This document shows positions 11,101-21,200 of a stretch of DNA of 64,000 nt, in pieces. The stretch lies in NCBI RefSeq assembly GCF_000005505.3, contig NC_016132.3:39322914-39386913 (forward strand), given 5' to 3'. The stretch's first letter is position 1; each line of letters begins with the position of its first letter. The stretch comes from Brachypodium distachyon (Eukaryota > Streptophyta > Magnoliopsida > Poales > Poaceae). The notes beneath the pieces are model-generated. The model was not told the DNA's origin, searched no databases, and saw only the letters and a list, made by a program, of their open reading frames with translations. The position numbers and the translations under genes are program-made.

Positions 11101-11443
11101 GCGCCACCTGAATCTGGTACGCCTCCATCAGAGCGTTGAGGAAGAGAGAGAATGGAGGTACCAACCCGCAGAGGATGAAGCGGGCGAATACCCGGATGCC
11201 CTTGGGCCCGATGGTGGCGCCGGAGGGGTGGAGCACGGTCTTCCCGTGCTCGTTGAAGCTGGAGGCGACGGCCCCCTGGAGCTTCTCCACCGCCTCCCCG
11301 TTGTTGCCGGTAGGGAAGAACGCAAGCGTGGCCCACATTTGCTGCTTCTTCAGCTCCTTCTCTTCGGCGGCCTCGGTGGCCGCCTTGTCCTTGCCCTTCA
11401 AGGGCTTTGCCTCCTTCCCTTTCTGGGTGGTGGGGGGCGCCAT
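8196..11443 (-). pseudogene. Antisense accessory gene of inner element (PF04195-like plus coiled coil)
   Basis: ATG at 11443 on the minus strand starts MAPPTTQKGKEAKPLKGKDK. The PF04195-like domain follows: WATLAFFPTGNNGEAVEKLQ, FARFILCGLVPPFSLFLNAL, YLCEGFVGVMPSVALFRHYF, WHPDWCWIRVEEPEELIFPP. Two consecutive stops after TELPDKAPG split it. The continuation DRYHRDDDLAPI is at about 10800, followed by an acidic Ser/Glu/Asp tract (about 10280). From 9310 down comes a coiled coil rich in Glu/Lys/Leu heptads ending HPDFPFEMLL at 8205, where the pol deletion truncates it; the middle-element copy continues about 30 residues more. A 79-bp intron fits at 9733-9655. It starts about 370 bp from the 3' LTR and runs toward gag. 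Function unknown. Confidence 0.75.
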
Positions 11444-11815
11444 GGGAGCAGAGGAACAAGATTTGCAGAGTTCGTGGGGGCTAGGTGCGAGAAGGCGAAG
11501 AGGAAAAGCTAGGGGGCTAAGTGTTTGCCTCCCAGCGCTGCAGCGAGGTAGATACCGTATCCCTTGGTTGCGCAGGGATAACTGCAGATCGTGGGAATGT
11601 GATGCGGGTGGCCTTAACTTCTCTGTTTAAGGGGGAGGTTACGGCGGAAATCCCGCGCCCACTACTCCGCCTGTGACGGAGGAGTTACCGGAAGGTGAGG
11701 AGACGCGGGCCCGGAACAAGTTGGGACCCACGCGTCGGTTAGGGCGTAGCCCGGCAACCGGCTGAGGCAGGATTCGCTCGGGAGCGAGCATTGCTGGCCC
11801 ACGCCCGGGGCCTAC

Positions 11816-12703
11816 TGTCGCACCAGTGGCACCCGGGGTACCATCGCTGCGCGACGCGTGGGTCGCGTCGCACGATCCCGAGAAGGGTCAGACCCTGGGC
11901 AGCCGAGTACAAACTAACCGGCAAGCTACCGGCTGGGCTAGTGGAGCTTCGGGGATATTCCAGCCTGGGCGCTTGCCGGGAAGCCGCTTCCCGGGAGGAG
12001 GCGTTCCCGAGCGATGGTTCTGCTGCGAGGGCGGGACCGAGCGCGCAGGACAGGAGCGCCATGTGTGCGCGCGGCGGGCGTCCCGTGTGCGAAGTCAGCA
12101 AGCAAGGAGTACAACGCAAGGCTCAGCCGACAGGAGGGAGGTTATCCGTCAAGTCAAAGCAGCAGTGGCCGTCCAGGGCTACTCTTAGGCTATTAGACCC
12201 CTACCCGCGGGGCTGGCGCATCTGCATGCACGCCAGCACACCGACAAGGAGCTGCCCTAGCTCTTTGCTCGCCATTTGGCATCCATGCACCATGGCACCT
12301 GTGGTATCCCCTTGGCTATAAGGAGGACCCCCGCCAACGGTCAAAGGGTTCGCTCATTCAACCAACAAGCAGTTCACTACCACTAGCTCAAAATAGTAAG
12401 GACCACTTAGCCAAAGGAGGAGAGCACCCGGGAACTCACCCGGCAACCTGTAAACACTTGGTTTTGCAATAATAAGAGCTCAGACAAGCAGGATGTAGGG
12501 TTTTACACCTCCGGGTGGCCCGAACCTGGGTAAAACGTGCGTGCATGTGTTCCTAGTGAGCATGCATCCTTAGTGTATTTCTCTGCAGGTTACGTACGCT
12601 ATCAGCCACGCCAGCGATGGTCGGAGCGATCCCCGCCGCCCCTGCCGAACCTAAAAGGGGGTGTGCCCGCACGCCCCTGGTGTCGGAGCCCCATGCAACG
12701 ACA
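11816..12703 (+). repeat. 3' LTR of inner element
   Basis: It starts TGTCGCACCAGTGGCACCCGG and ends CGGAGCCCCATGCAACGACA (888 bp). A TATA-like GGCTATAAGGAGG lies near 12316, followed by GGTCAAAGGGTTC and the U5 block CCTCCGGGTGGCCCGAACCTGGGTAAAAC. It is in the same family as the outer and middle LTRs. Confidence 0.8.
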
Positions 12704-13400
12704 TCGGGACCGCTACAGCCGCGACACGGAGCTCCTCCCCATCATCGAAAGGATCAAGGCCCTGCGACTAGCGGGGCTCACTGACCTCGACGTGGCACGC
12801 ACCTACATCAACCGGCGCATCGCGCTGCTGCAGCTGCGGTCTCGCCCCGCGTGGATGTACACAGGGCCCGGGGACAACACGCGCCTCCAGAACGGGGGCG
12901 TGACCCCGGATGCGATCCGGGCATGGGTGAAGGGATCACCGGCGAGGATGCCCCATTCATGGATCTTCCATCGGGGGCTCCATCCCTCCACGCCGGCGTC
13001 ACGGGGCTGCACGACATCGTCAGCAGCTACCCGCCCTGCAACGAGTGGGGGCTGATGTCTGATTCCCCTGCTCGAGCCCCGCAACCTTCGCCAGCCGCAG
13101 CCCATGGGAGGCGAATGGTCGAGGAAAGTGGGGGGGAATCGAAGCTCAGCTGACCCGACGTCGAGTCCTCCGGCGACGAGGCTGGCCACGTTGCCGGGGC
13201 CCAGACGGCCCTTCCTGTGGCGGAGGAGGTGGATGAGGACAACGCGCCTCTGGTGCGGAGGACAAGGGCGCCCGCAGCAGCGGCCGCAAGCACCGTGGCG
13301 GTATCCACGGTAACCAGGGCGGCGGCAACCCATGAGGGTCCGTGGCTCCGCCCAAGCGGGGAATCTTCAGGGGCTACACGCTCAAGCTCAACCCCCCGAA

Positions 13401-13914
13401 GTAAGGCGACGTCTCCCCCCCCCCTTCTTCCTAAAAGGCTTGCGCAAGCTCTGGTTTCCTTAGTCCTTTGTTGACGCCTTGCAGGGACAGCACCCTGGCG
13501 GGAGCCGGCAAGAGGGGGAGTACGGACACTGCACCCGCCGCGCCAAGCAAGAAGCCACGCACCCGGGCCAGTGCCAGTGCCAGTCAAACCGGCACGGGGG
13601 CCAGCAGCGCCGCCACCACGCTTGCTGCCCACCCGATCCTAATGGAGGAGGAGCCCGCAGCAGGTACATGCCCCTCCCCTGATTCCATTGCACATGCTCC
13701 TTCTGCACATTGGCCCACGACCGTGCCATTACCTTGTCTCGCAGGAGAAATCCAGCCCGCAGCGGACAGCCCGGCAGCAGGAGCCGGGACAGAGGGGGAT
13801 AAGGCTCCTCCTGCCAGCACGGCGGCCCCGCAAGGTACTCGTCCAGAGCCTCCTTCCGTTCGTCGCCGGGTACCTCAGCTTTGCCCGAAGCGCTCATTTT
13901 GTTCTTTGTCTCAG
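13401..13914 (+). other. Three short introns in the antisense accessory gene
   Basis: Putative introns are 13401-13484 (GTAAGG...CTTGCAG), 13664-13744 (GTACAT...CTCGCAG) and 13835-13914 (GTACTC...TCTCAG), of 84, 81 and 80 bp. The homologous minus-strand gene in the inner element shows one at 9733-9655 (GTACGG...TTTGTAG, 79 bp). Equal lengths and canonical ends in two copies support real splicing; this is by inspection only. Confidence 0.5.
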
Positions 13915-15181
13915 GCACTATTGCGCCCTCAACAGGGGCGGGCGACGCGGTGATCGACCTCACCTCTGACGTCGAGGACGCTGGGTCGAGGGACAAGCCA
14001 GAGGCGGCTCCCGCGCCAAGCCCCGCCGCCCCAGACACAACGGTGGCGGCGCCCACCGTCGCTCCCGCAGCGGGGCCCGGCAGCGCGCCCCTGGCCTCGC
14101 AGGCTGGAAGCACGGATCGCGCGGGTGCCAAGCAGGAGGCAACTCCTGCCGGGGGCGCGGTTCCTCCACCAGACCTGCAACCTTCGGACACGGGGGTGGA
14201 GGAGGAAGTGGCGGGGGAGCAGCAGGCGGCTCCCCTGCAAGGAGACGATGCTCCTCCCGGCCAGACCGTCGCGGCTGGGGTCTCATCGTCATCCGCCGCT
14301 CCCTCCAGCCTAGACCCCGGCATCCTTGCCGGAGCGACTTGGGACCCGAGCATGTACGATCAGGGGCACCAATTCTTTGACGCCATCAAGGAGCAGCAGC
14401 TGGCGTCCGTCACCTCATTCAACAAGGTGAGGGAGCACCACAAGCTCGCGAAGAGCCAACTCGGCGAGGTGCGGCTAGACATCGAAAGGGAGCGACAGGA
14501 GCTCTCCAGGCTACGGGAGGAGACGCGCCTGGCTCGGTAGGCCAGGGACGAGGCCGCAACGCCGGTCGTCCCCAAGGCTGAGCTCCATCGGCAACTGGAG
14601 GCCCAACGCGCCGAGCACCAGCAAGCATTGGACTCGCTGGCCGCGGCGCGGGAGAAGGCCAACAAGGAGCACGAGGAGGTGCTCACGACAGCTCAGGCTC
14701 ACCTCAACGAGAGAGCGAGCTGGTCAGTAGCTACTCCTCCCAGCTCCAGGCGCTGCGCACGAAGCTGAAGAAGCAGGCCAGGGCCGCCGAGGACGCGGCA
14801 GCGGCGTCGGCGCGGCAGGAGAAGGAGCTCAACTCAGCCAAGGAGAAGAGCGCCCATCTCGAGTCGGAATTGTCCACCGCCCGGGGCGAGCTCGTCAAGA
14901 TGGGCGAGGACAATGTGACCAAGGCCAAGGAGATCGCGCGGCTCGCGGAAATCGTTCGCAAGGCCAAGAACGCGGTGGCGCTGGCGCGCGGCAACCACAA
15001 CAAGTTGGCGGAGCAGTGGCGGGGGGAGACCGAGAAGCTACATGAGATCGCCCAGGCCGTGCATGAGCTGCTGCCGAGGTTCGAGCCGCAAGCCGCGAAG
15101 GTGGACGGCACGGACATCAGCACCCTGATCCCATTCTTCTCTGACATGGTGGGGAAGCTCGGGGCGCTGGACGTGTGGATC

Positions 15182-15861
15182 AAGATGACACCCGCAGGGT
15201 ATGGGCACGGGTATTGGCTCCCCATACCCGTACCCGTCGCCCATAACCTGACACGTTACCCGTACCCATACCCGTGATTGGGTAACAACTTTTGCCCATA
15301 CCCGTACCCGCCAGGGTAGACGGGTGCCCACGGGTAAAAATACCCACATAGTTTTTTGATCGCATGGTTATAAATAGCACTATATTTGACATAAACGACA
15401 GCATATTTGCTAAAAACAACAACAATTCTTCATTCGACAACAGCATATGGCGCACAAAAAACAGCAGCATTTGTAGCATACAACACGTATAGTGAGAGGA
15501 GAGATCGACAGAAACATGGAGCATAGGGAGTTAGGGTTTTCGTGGCTAGCGGCCAGCAGGCCGAGGCGGGCAAGTGGCCCATCAATTTACTGCGTCTAGC
15601 AAGGCCCAACTAAGGATTCACTCGGAAAAAAACAAGGCTACTAAGTGTACAGAGACTTTAGAAGACCCACTTGTCAACCCATCTTACACGGGTACATGGG
15701 TAAACGGGTATGGGTACTAACTCCCCATACCCATACCCGTCATACCCGCCGGGTACAACTTTTTCCCCATTTACGTACCCACGGGTAAAAAATTTGCCCA
15801 TACCCGTACCCTAATGGGTATTTACCCGCCGGGTAAACGGGTAATGGGTACCCATTGCCAT
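15182..15861. mobile_element. Fold-back insertion built of TACCCGTACCC-type repeats
   Basis: A 680-bp insert splits the LDVWIS codons of the accessory gene. The same 15 bases (CTGGACGTGTGGATC) occur on both sides, at 15167-15181 and 15862-15876. Both ends hold arrays of (T)ACCCGTACCC and GGGTATGGG in opposite orientation that can form a long hairpin, and the AT-rich centre (15350-15700) has no ORF. The end bases CAAGATGACA and TTGCCATCTG could be short TIRs, in which case the duplication is shorter than 15. Superfamily undecided. Confidence 0.65.
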
Positions 15862-16569
15862 CTGGACGTGTGGATCTCCAAGTTCTGCGACGGGGAGATA
15901 GCGTCGTGCGCCAAGGAGATCGCTGAGACGATCCTCCCCCGGGTGCATTACCACCACCCTGACTTCCCCTTTGAGACACTGCTAGACGCGTGGTCGGACA
16001 GCGAGGACGGCCCCTCCCATACCAGGGTGATAAGCCGGTTCGTCGACGAAGTGGTGGACCGGATGCAGAGGAAGCCGGAGCCCCCAGCAGAAGCCCCCGG
16101 CAACCAGCCGTCTTAGTCCCCTGCAAGCTTTTGTCTTTCCTTTTGTTTCCTGCAAGTGTCGCGCTTGGCGCCGTTGAACAATTATGGCTTTATCAGTCCA
16201 TGTAATCGTTTGCTACTTTTAGAAATTTCATTTTCTGGTTCTACTTGGTTCTTGTTCCTGAAACTGACTCGCGGGGTGGATCTTCTTGTCCCCGTGTGTT
16301 GTGCTTTGTGTTGCCGGGGACTCACACGCTACCCACTTAACCAGACCAGGGACCCGGGACGGACCCACAGTGCCAACCTGGGGCCAAGTAGCAGCGGCGA
16401 GCCACTCCGCCTGCGGGTTAGCTACTCCCAAGCACACGCCTGTGGGACGGACCCGCAAGCCGCATGAGAAGCGCACTCTCCCCGCAAGCGTCCTTCTAAC
16501 ACTCCAGCCACACGCAAGACCAGACCCACGCCAACAAGCCGACGTTGAGTATTAGAAAGCTAGGCGATT

Positions 16570-16850
16570 AGGATCATGCACTTAGCTGTCCGTTCTCACG
16601 TCGAACGTATCAATTCTGCACTTGGGGCGCCTGCTGGAGGGATGCGGCAAGGGCACGGTGGCAGTGCACCCATCGACACTGAGCGCGGATGGCATGCACC
16701 TCCACCGTGTCTCTGCGGCCTCCCTCACCGTTGTAGCCATCTTCTTAGCTCCGCTCTGAGTTGCTCCGTGGCCACCATGTCCTTTTATAGGCGCGGTGAA
16801 GAATGCTGCCGCCGCGCGCGCCGAGCTACCGCAGCACACGTGGCGACACC
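16570..16850 (-). other. Promoter plus short ORF, possibly a captured gene fragment
   Basis: On the minus strand CCTATAAAAGG (near 16790) is followed, about 60 bp on, by ATG (MATTVREAAETRWRCMPSAL) and a 52-residue ORF ending VRTDS at 16582. It lies between the 3' end of the accessory gene and the inverted LTR and resembles neither the LTR nor gag-pol. It could be a captured piece of a host gene or random ORF content; I do not recognise the peptide. Confidence 0.3.
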
Positions 16851-17059
16851 CTCCTGCGGTAAGAATCTTGAAGCGGTCGCCATGCTCCAGTGGCTACCCG
16901 CTAGATGACACGGTCCGTGAGCATTCCATGAGCATCACAGTGTGTCTGACCCCCATCTTTATCCTGCATGTGAGATTCTTACCAATCCCGAGATGCTGCA
17001 AAAAAAAATTCAAAATGCACGAAAAACAATACAGCACAGACAACCCTCCTGCCTCCCAG

Positions 17060-17651
17060 CCCCCGGCAGGCTCCCTGTGCGCAGGGCTCGTCAGGGCAAG
17101 GAGTGTGGCGCAAGCAGGCATTAAATACTCCAACAAAAGGGTGGTTCCTTCTCAAGTCAGCCTACAGTGAGTGTCTGTCAGTGAATCCAAGGTACGTACC
17201 GCCCTAGGTACAGTGCTTTGCACCATGCATGCATGCCAGCACAGCAATGGCAAGCTGCCTAGGGTCTTCACTTGACATTTGTCACCCATGTACCAAGGCA
17301 CCTGTGGTATCCCCTTGAGTATAAAAGGAGGACCATCACCAACGGTCAAAGGGTTCGGTTCCTACTAGTCTTAGCCCAAGAATAGCAAGTAGCACTTAGC
17401 AGAAAAGGAGAGAACGCTCGGGAACTCCCCCGGCAACCTGTAAACCCTTGTTCACTAGCTAATACAAACACAAAAACATGACGTAGGGTTTTACACCTCA
17501 GGGTGGCCAGAACCTGGGTAAAACGGTCGTGTGCATTTTTCGCGCTTGACATTGGCCTCGCCGGCGATCGCTGGAGCGATCCCCGACGCCCTCTGCCGAA
17601 CCTAAAAGGGGGTGCCACGCACCCCCGATGTCCAATCCCCGGGCTACGACA
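17060..17651 (+). repeat. Right LTR of middle element, inverted and 5'-truncated
   Basis: Roughly nine bases in ten match the reverse complement of 3968-4560 by eye: CAAGCAGGCATTAAAT, AAGGGTGGTTCC, GGTATCCCCTTGAGTATAAAAGGAGG and the U5 block. It lacks about the first 280 bp of the LTR. It ends ..GGGCTACGACA. A TATA box lies near 17318-17326. Confidence 0.75.
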
Positions 17652-17969
17652 ATGCGTGTCCCAGCCACATGAGATACACTCCCGTTGATCCATGATGGAC
17701 GCCATGCAGTGCCCGGTCCACTATACAAGGTAGAAAAAAATGGTTCGTAAAGTAGGCGCCCTAGCCTTGATAAGCAAGACTAGGCCTGCTGATAAGACTC
17801 CTGTCGGTGCATTAAATGCATTGCGCCCGCCGTCTTGTCCTGTCTTCACTGTTCTGCGGGCCCCGCCTGCATGCCCGAGCGTGGGTTGCTGGGGTGCCCC
17901 TGCCCGGCTAGTGCGCCCGGCCAGCTGCCGGGGAGGCGCTTCTTCCACTTCCCGGGACCGGGTGTAACA
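17652..17969 (-). repeat. Outer Tat-like 5' LTR, U3 start half
   Basis: On the minus strand it begins TGTTACACCCGG, matching in style the TGTCGCACC...ACCCGGG start of the two related LTRs, and contains TGCATTTAATGCACCGACAG, colinear with GCATTAAATGCTCCGACAG in the middle element LTR. The first five bases (ATGCG) pair with ACGCG at 3963-3967 as an imperfect target duplication. Its outer edge abuts the decayed Copia element. Confidence 0.65.
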
Positions 17970-17984
17970 TCCCAATTTTCTTCA

Positions 17985-18270
17985 TGGCACTCGTTGTCAC
18001 ATAAAAGAGGCACGCTTTCACAAATGATTCCATAGTCCAACAATGTTTGCCTCATCCATAATAATTGTGCACAACAACTTGCGGCGGCGATATACTCGGC
18101 TTCCGTAGTGGAGAGAGACACACAATTTTGCTTCTTAGAAGACCAACTCACCAAAGACCTACCAGGGAATTGGCACATCCCGAAAGTTGACTTCCTATCC
18201 ACTTTGTCTCCCGCCCAATCCGAATCCGAATATCCCATGAGCTTGAAACTTGATCCTTTAGGATATCATA
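17985..18270 (-). pseudogene. RNase H end of decayed Copia
   Basis: The minus strand encodes MGYSDSDWAGDKVDRKSTFG, LVSWSSKKQNCVSLSTTEAE and YIAAASCCAQLLWMRQTLLD. The catalytic Asp (YSDSDWAG) and Glu (TTEAEY) are present. The text breaks after VPLLCDNE near 17988, where the conserved AIK.A..P segment should follow. The 5' side abuts the 3.3-kb solo LTR. Confidence 0.85.
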
Positions 18271-21200
18271 TGTAACATCCCAAAATTTCAAACCTTTACA
18301 TGAGCATTGCATCCATGAGCATCATGCCACAATTGCATGTTTGAATTCAAATTTGAATCACAAAAGGCTTTAAAGATTTTGTTTACACCTATTTGAGCTT
18401 TGGATCTTCAAACCATTAAAGTTTATATATAAAAGGGGTTTATTGCACATATGAGCTATCCCATAATTTTTGGATAATTATTTGGAGTTGGAAAAGTATT
18501 TTATTTAAATGGATATATAGCCCTAAGGGCATTTATAGGGCAAATGTATTTTTATATATTTTATTTTGAAGAGAAACTACTTCCAAAAGTTGTATCATGG
18601 TAGAACATGATTTTACAAATTTTCTGGAATTTATTTGGACCAATTTGGAGTTCAAACTCAAAAGATATCAAAAAAATGGGAAAAACAGAAAAAGACAAGG
18701 TCTAAAAGAAAAAAAAAAGGGGTAAACGGACCGGCCCGGCCGAATTGGGCTGAACCGGCCCAACTCCCCCGCGCGCGCCACCGCCCAGCTGGCCCAGCCG
18801 CCCGCTCGCGCGCCCCACAGCCACCGACAGGTGGGGCCCACCTGTCGGGGTCGTCCCCTACCTCGGGCAGGCGCCCGAAATCGCGCCGCCGTCCCCGCGC
18901 GTGACCGCCACGTGCCATCATCGGGATCCGCCGCTCCCGACCTTCCCGAATCGAGCCGCTCGCGTCCCTTTAAAGCCCCGGCTTCCCCCTTCTTTTCCCC
19001 TCTGTTTGCCCGCACCCGCACGCGCCCACGCCGCCGGTATTCGTCGCCGGAGTTCGCCCGCGCCGCCACCGTTCTCGCGCCGCGCCGACCACGCCGGTGA
19101 GCCCTCGCGCGCGAGTCTTCAAATTTCCGGAGCCCCTCGCGCTTGCGCACGTTTTGACACGCTCGTTTTGTCGTTTTATGCACCGTAGCGCCGCCCCCGT
19201 CGCCGCCCGAAGCTTCGCCAGAGCCCGCGCTCCCCGCCCGCTCGTCTCCGACCTCGGCGAGGCCCCCGACCGCCCGACCCTGCGCCGACCGCGTCCCCGA
19301 GCTCGCCGTGCCGCGCCGCTCCGTACCCGCGCCTCCCCGTCACGCCAGCCCCGCCGGAGACCCCGCCGCCGCCCCCGCCCGCGCTGCGCCGCCGCCGGAG
19401 TTTCCTCGCCGGAACCCTAGGTGAGCCCGAGAGTCCCCGTCCGTCCGATCGTGATAAACGGTCCAGATTAGATCCCAATTTTTTTCATTTAACTGAACCG
19501 GTATGCACCAATGAGATTGCGACACATGGCACCCGGTTTTATAAAATAAAAATGTAATTTTAATCCCCCGGAAATAATAAAAAGCACTTTTGCAGATAGG
19601 CCCCTGTAACTTCAAATGGTCATAACTTTAAATCTGTTTGGCCAAATTTAATGATCCACACCTTTTTGGAATCCTTAGAAAGTGTAGAATCTTTTGGCAC
19701 TGTCCAAATTCAAATTTGAATATTTGAATCACATTCAAATTACAGATTAGGGTTTATACTATTTAAATCATAACTAATTATGTAGAGGTCCTTTTTGAAT
19801 GAAACCAGTGCCCAAAATTTTGTTTTAATGTCCTCTGTCCAATGGGACAGAGAAATAAATGTTTTGAATTAATCTATTTGGCTGATGCTAATAAAACCTC
19901 ATTTTAGGGTTTAAACCCTAGGCATTGCAATTCATTTAAAAATCCTAATTGAATGTGCTTAATTATCAATGCCTTGGACCAGTAGATCACCCAAATAAAA
20001 CCAACCCACCCATGTCATATGTTTTGCATCGCATCATGGCATACATATTCTTTTGTCATGTTTGTATTGTGTGTTTATGTGTGTGTATATGTTTGTTGAT
20101 TGTATAGTAGTCTCGGAGAGCGAACCTTGCGATTGTGACGAGTGTTTGAACTCCAACTACTATCAAGGCAAGTTCACGTTGATCATTTACCCATTATTTT
20201 ATTGTGCACTAGATTTTATTAGTTGCATTGTCAGGATTATTATTGTATCTATGCTAGCTATGATCTGTCCTAGTAGTATAGGATACCTTTGCCATGACTT
20301 CACCACCAATTGCCATCGTAGTAGTAAATTGCTATGCTATGATAATATACGAGGGTGGTATTATTACAATGTGATACTATTGAATTACAAATATAGTTTT
20401 CCTAGTGTATGGCAAAACAAGTAATTCAGTGAACCGTCCTGGGTGGGCTGCTTTGAGTATTCGGATGTCGTGATGTTAGGTCCATTTCTATGGGTCCCTC
20501 TGAGTCGAGTCTCCGTGGATTCGGAGATGGATCGTCCATGGACGTCTCTCCCGTTAATTCGGGGAGCGCCTTCGTCACAATGTGGGATGCCACCCGGGAT
20601 AACCAGAGACTGGACTAGTTTCCTATTTAGTAGCTTACAGTACAACCACATGGTAATATGGGCTCTGCCTGGATGGAGTAAGAAATGTTTACCCAGATCC
20701 GAGGGATTGTACTGAGGTAGTTGTGTAGGTGGGAGCGCGGGTCCCTCAGGTGGTTTGGGTGAACATGTTCTGAAAATTTTTGAAGTCGATGCCGTTGCTA
20801 CTCCACCCGGAGGACAGCAAGGGATTAACACGTCGAATTCTTGTGGGGAATGTGTACAACCTCTCGAGAGTGTCAAACTAAGTACTTAGCCGTGTCCCCG
20901 GTTACGGACAATTATGAGCAACTGGGTATTGAAGCTGTAAGGAAAGTCTCACTCATTCTAATTTCCTAATAAAATAAATGGTTTGAACTGGGTAGGAGCA
21001 TTGATGTTTCTACTCAATGTGCCTAGGTTAATAGGAGCATGGGTGTTTCTACCCCGTGTCCAATAGAATTCAAAACTATTTGTCTAAAAATGATAGGATT
21101 TGAATAATGATGCTTTTATGCAAAATAGCCAAACCCCACTTAGCCAAACTATGCATGTACTTGGTAGGTCCTTTATAACTCTAGTGAGCTTGCCAATACA

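Larger units (their letters stand above)
5901..12703 (+). mobile_element. Inner non-autonomous Tat-like element
   Basis: Order on + strand: aberrant 5' terminus (5901-6063), PBS (6066-6081), gag, protease, a deletion of RT/RNase H/integrase near 8196, the antisense accessory gene on the minus strand (11443 to 8196) and a full 3' LTR (11816-12703). Flanking 5-mers are GCGGG (5896-5900) and TCGGG (12704-12708). Removing the insert and one 5-mer restores the host frame as NDSWR-DRYSRD, colinear with the homologous stretch of this element's own accessory gene, so both boundaries are strongly supported. Confidence 0.85.
5244..16116 (+). pseudogene. Antisense accessory gene of middle element (PF04195-like plus coiled coil)
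   Basis: The gene runs opposite to the left LTR, starting about 400 bp from it; a CGCTATAAGACC box lies near 5130. ATG at 5244 (MAPTVPKREGK) is followed by a frameshift, then a domain resembling Pfam PF04195, 'putative gypsy type transposon' (FFRPGYNGEGLDKIRHAVAS, FARFILVGLVPPFSLFVHAL, LCEGFVGVMPSVTLFHHYFY). The inner element interrupts it after NDSW at 5901. It resumes at 12709 with DRYSRDTELLPIIERIKALR, then an acidic Pro/Ala-rich linker and a long coiled coil (14340-15180, KVREHHKLAKSQLGEVRLDI). Three introns of about 80 bp show GT..AG ends. The fold-back insertion at 15182 splits LDVWISKFC. It ends RFVDEVVDRM...NQPS. Function unknown; accessory antisense genes are known from Tat-lineage grass elements. 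A stop at 14538 and frameshifts make it a pseudogene. Confidence 0.75.
3968..17651 (-). mobile_element. Middle non-autonomous Tat-like element with inverted LTRs
   Basis: It is bounded on the left by an LTR in minus orientation (3968-4837) and on the right by a truncated LTR in plus orientation (17060-17651), so both termini are the U5 end: (T)CTCGTAGCCCGGGG at left and CCCCGGGCTACGACA at right. Flanking 5-mers are ACGCG (3963-3967) and ATGCG (17652-17656), one mismatch apart, and they interrupt the outer element's LTR. The interior has a + strand spliced gene (antisense to the left LTR), the inner element, a fold-back insertion and a promoter-like fragment. No gag or pol of its own is visible. 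An inversion or fusion of two elements is an alternative to a single insertion. Confidence 0.65.
1275..17969 (-). mobile_element. Outer Tat-like gypsy element, 5' part, split by nested insertion
   Basis: On the minus strand the order is 5' LTR (17969 to 17652, then 3967 to 3601), PBS (about 3598-3583), gag, protease, RNase H remnant and integrase, ending near 1275. Its 3' half and 3' LTR are not in the window. The 5' LTR is interrupted by the middle element at 3968-17651. Joining the flanks gives an LTR of about 680 bp colinear with the LTRs of the other two elements: a block with TTTAATGC and CCGACAG lies right of the break, and the CACCTGTGGTATCCCC, TATAAAAGG and GGTCAAAGGGTTC blocks lie left of it. 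The element is heavily deleted and cannot move by itself. Confidence 0.75.

Noticed and set aside
17963..17985. TGTAACATCCCAATTTTC as the start of another LTR
   Set aside because: It resembles the 3.3-kb LTR start for only about a dozen bases and no LTR follows; the outer Tat-like LTR edge at 17969 explains most of it.
18635..19420. Long open frames in the GC-rich core of the 3.3-kb solo LTR (both strands)
   Set aside because: Arg/Pro/Ala-rich translations occur in several frames at once, and the same block exists in the second LTR copy with different frames; composition effect, not genes.
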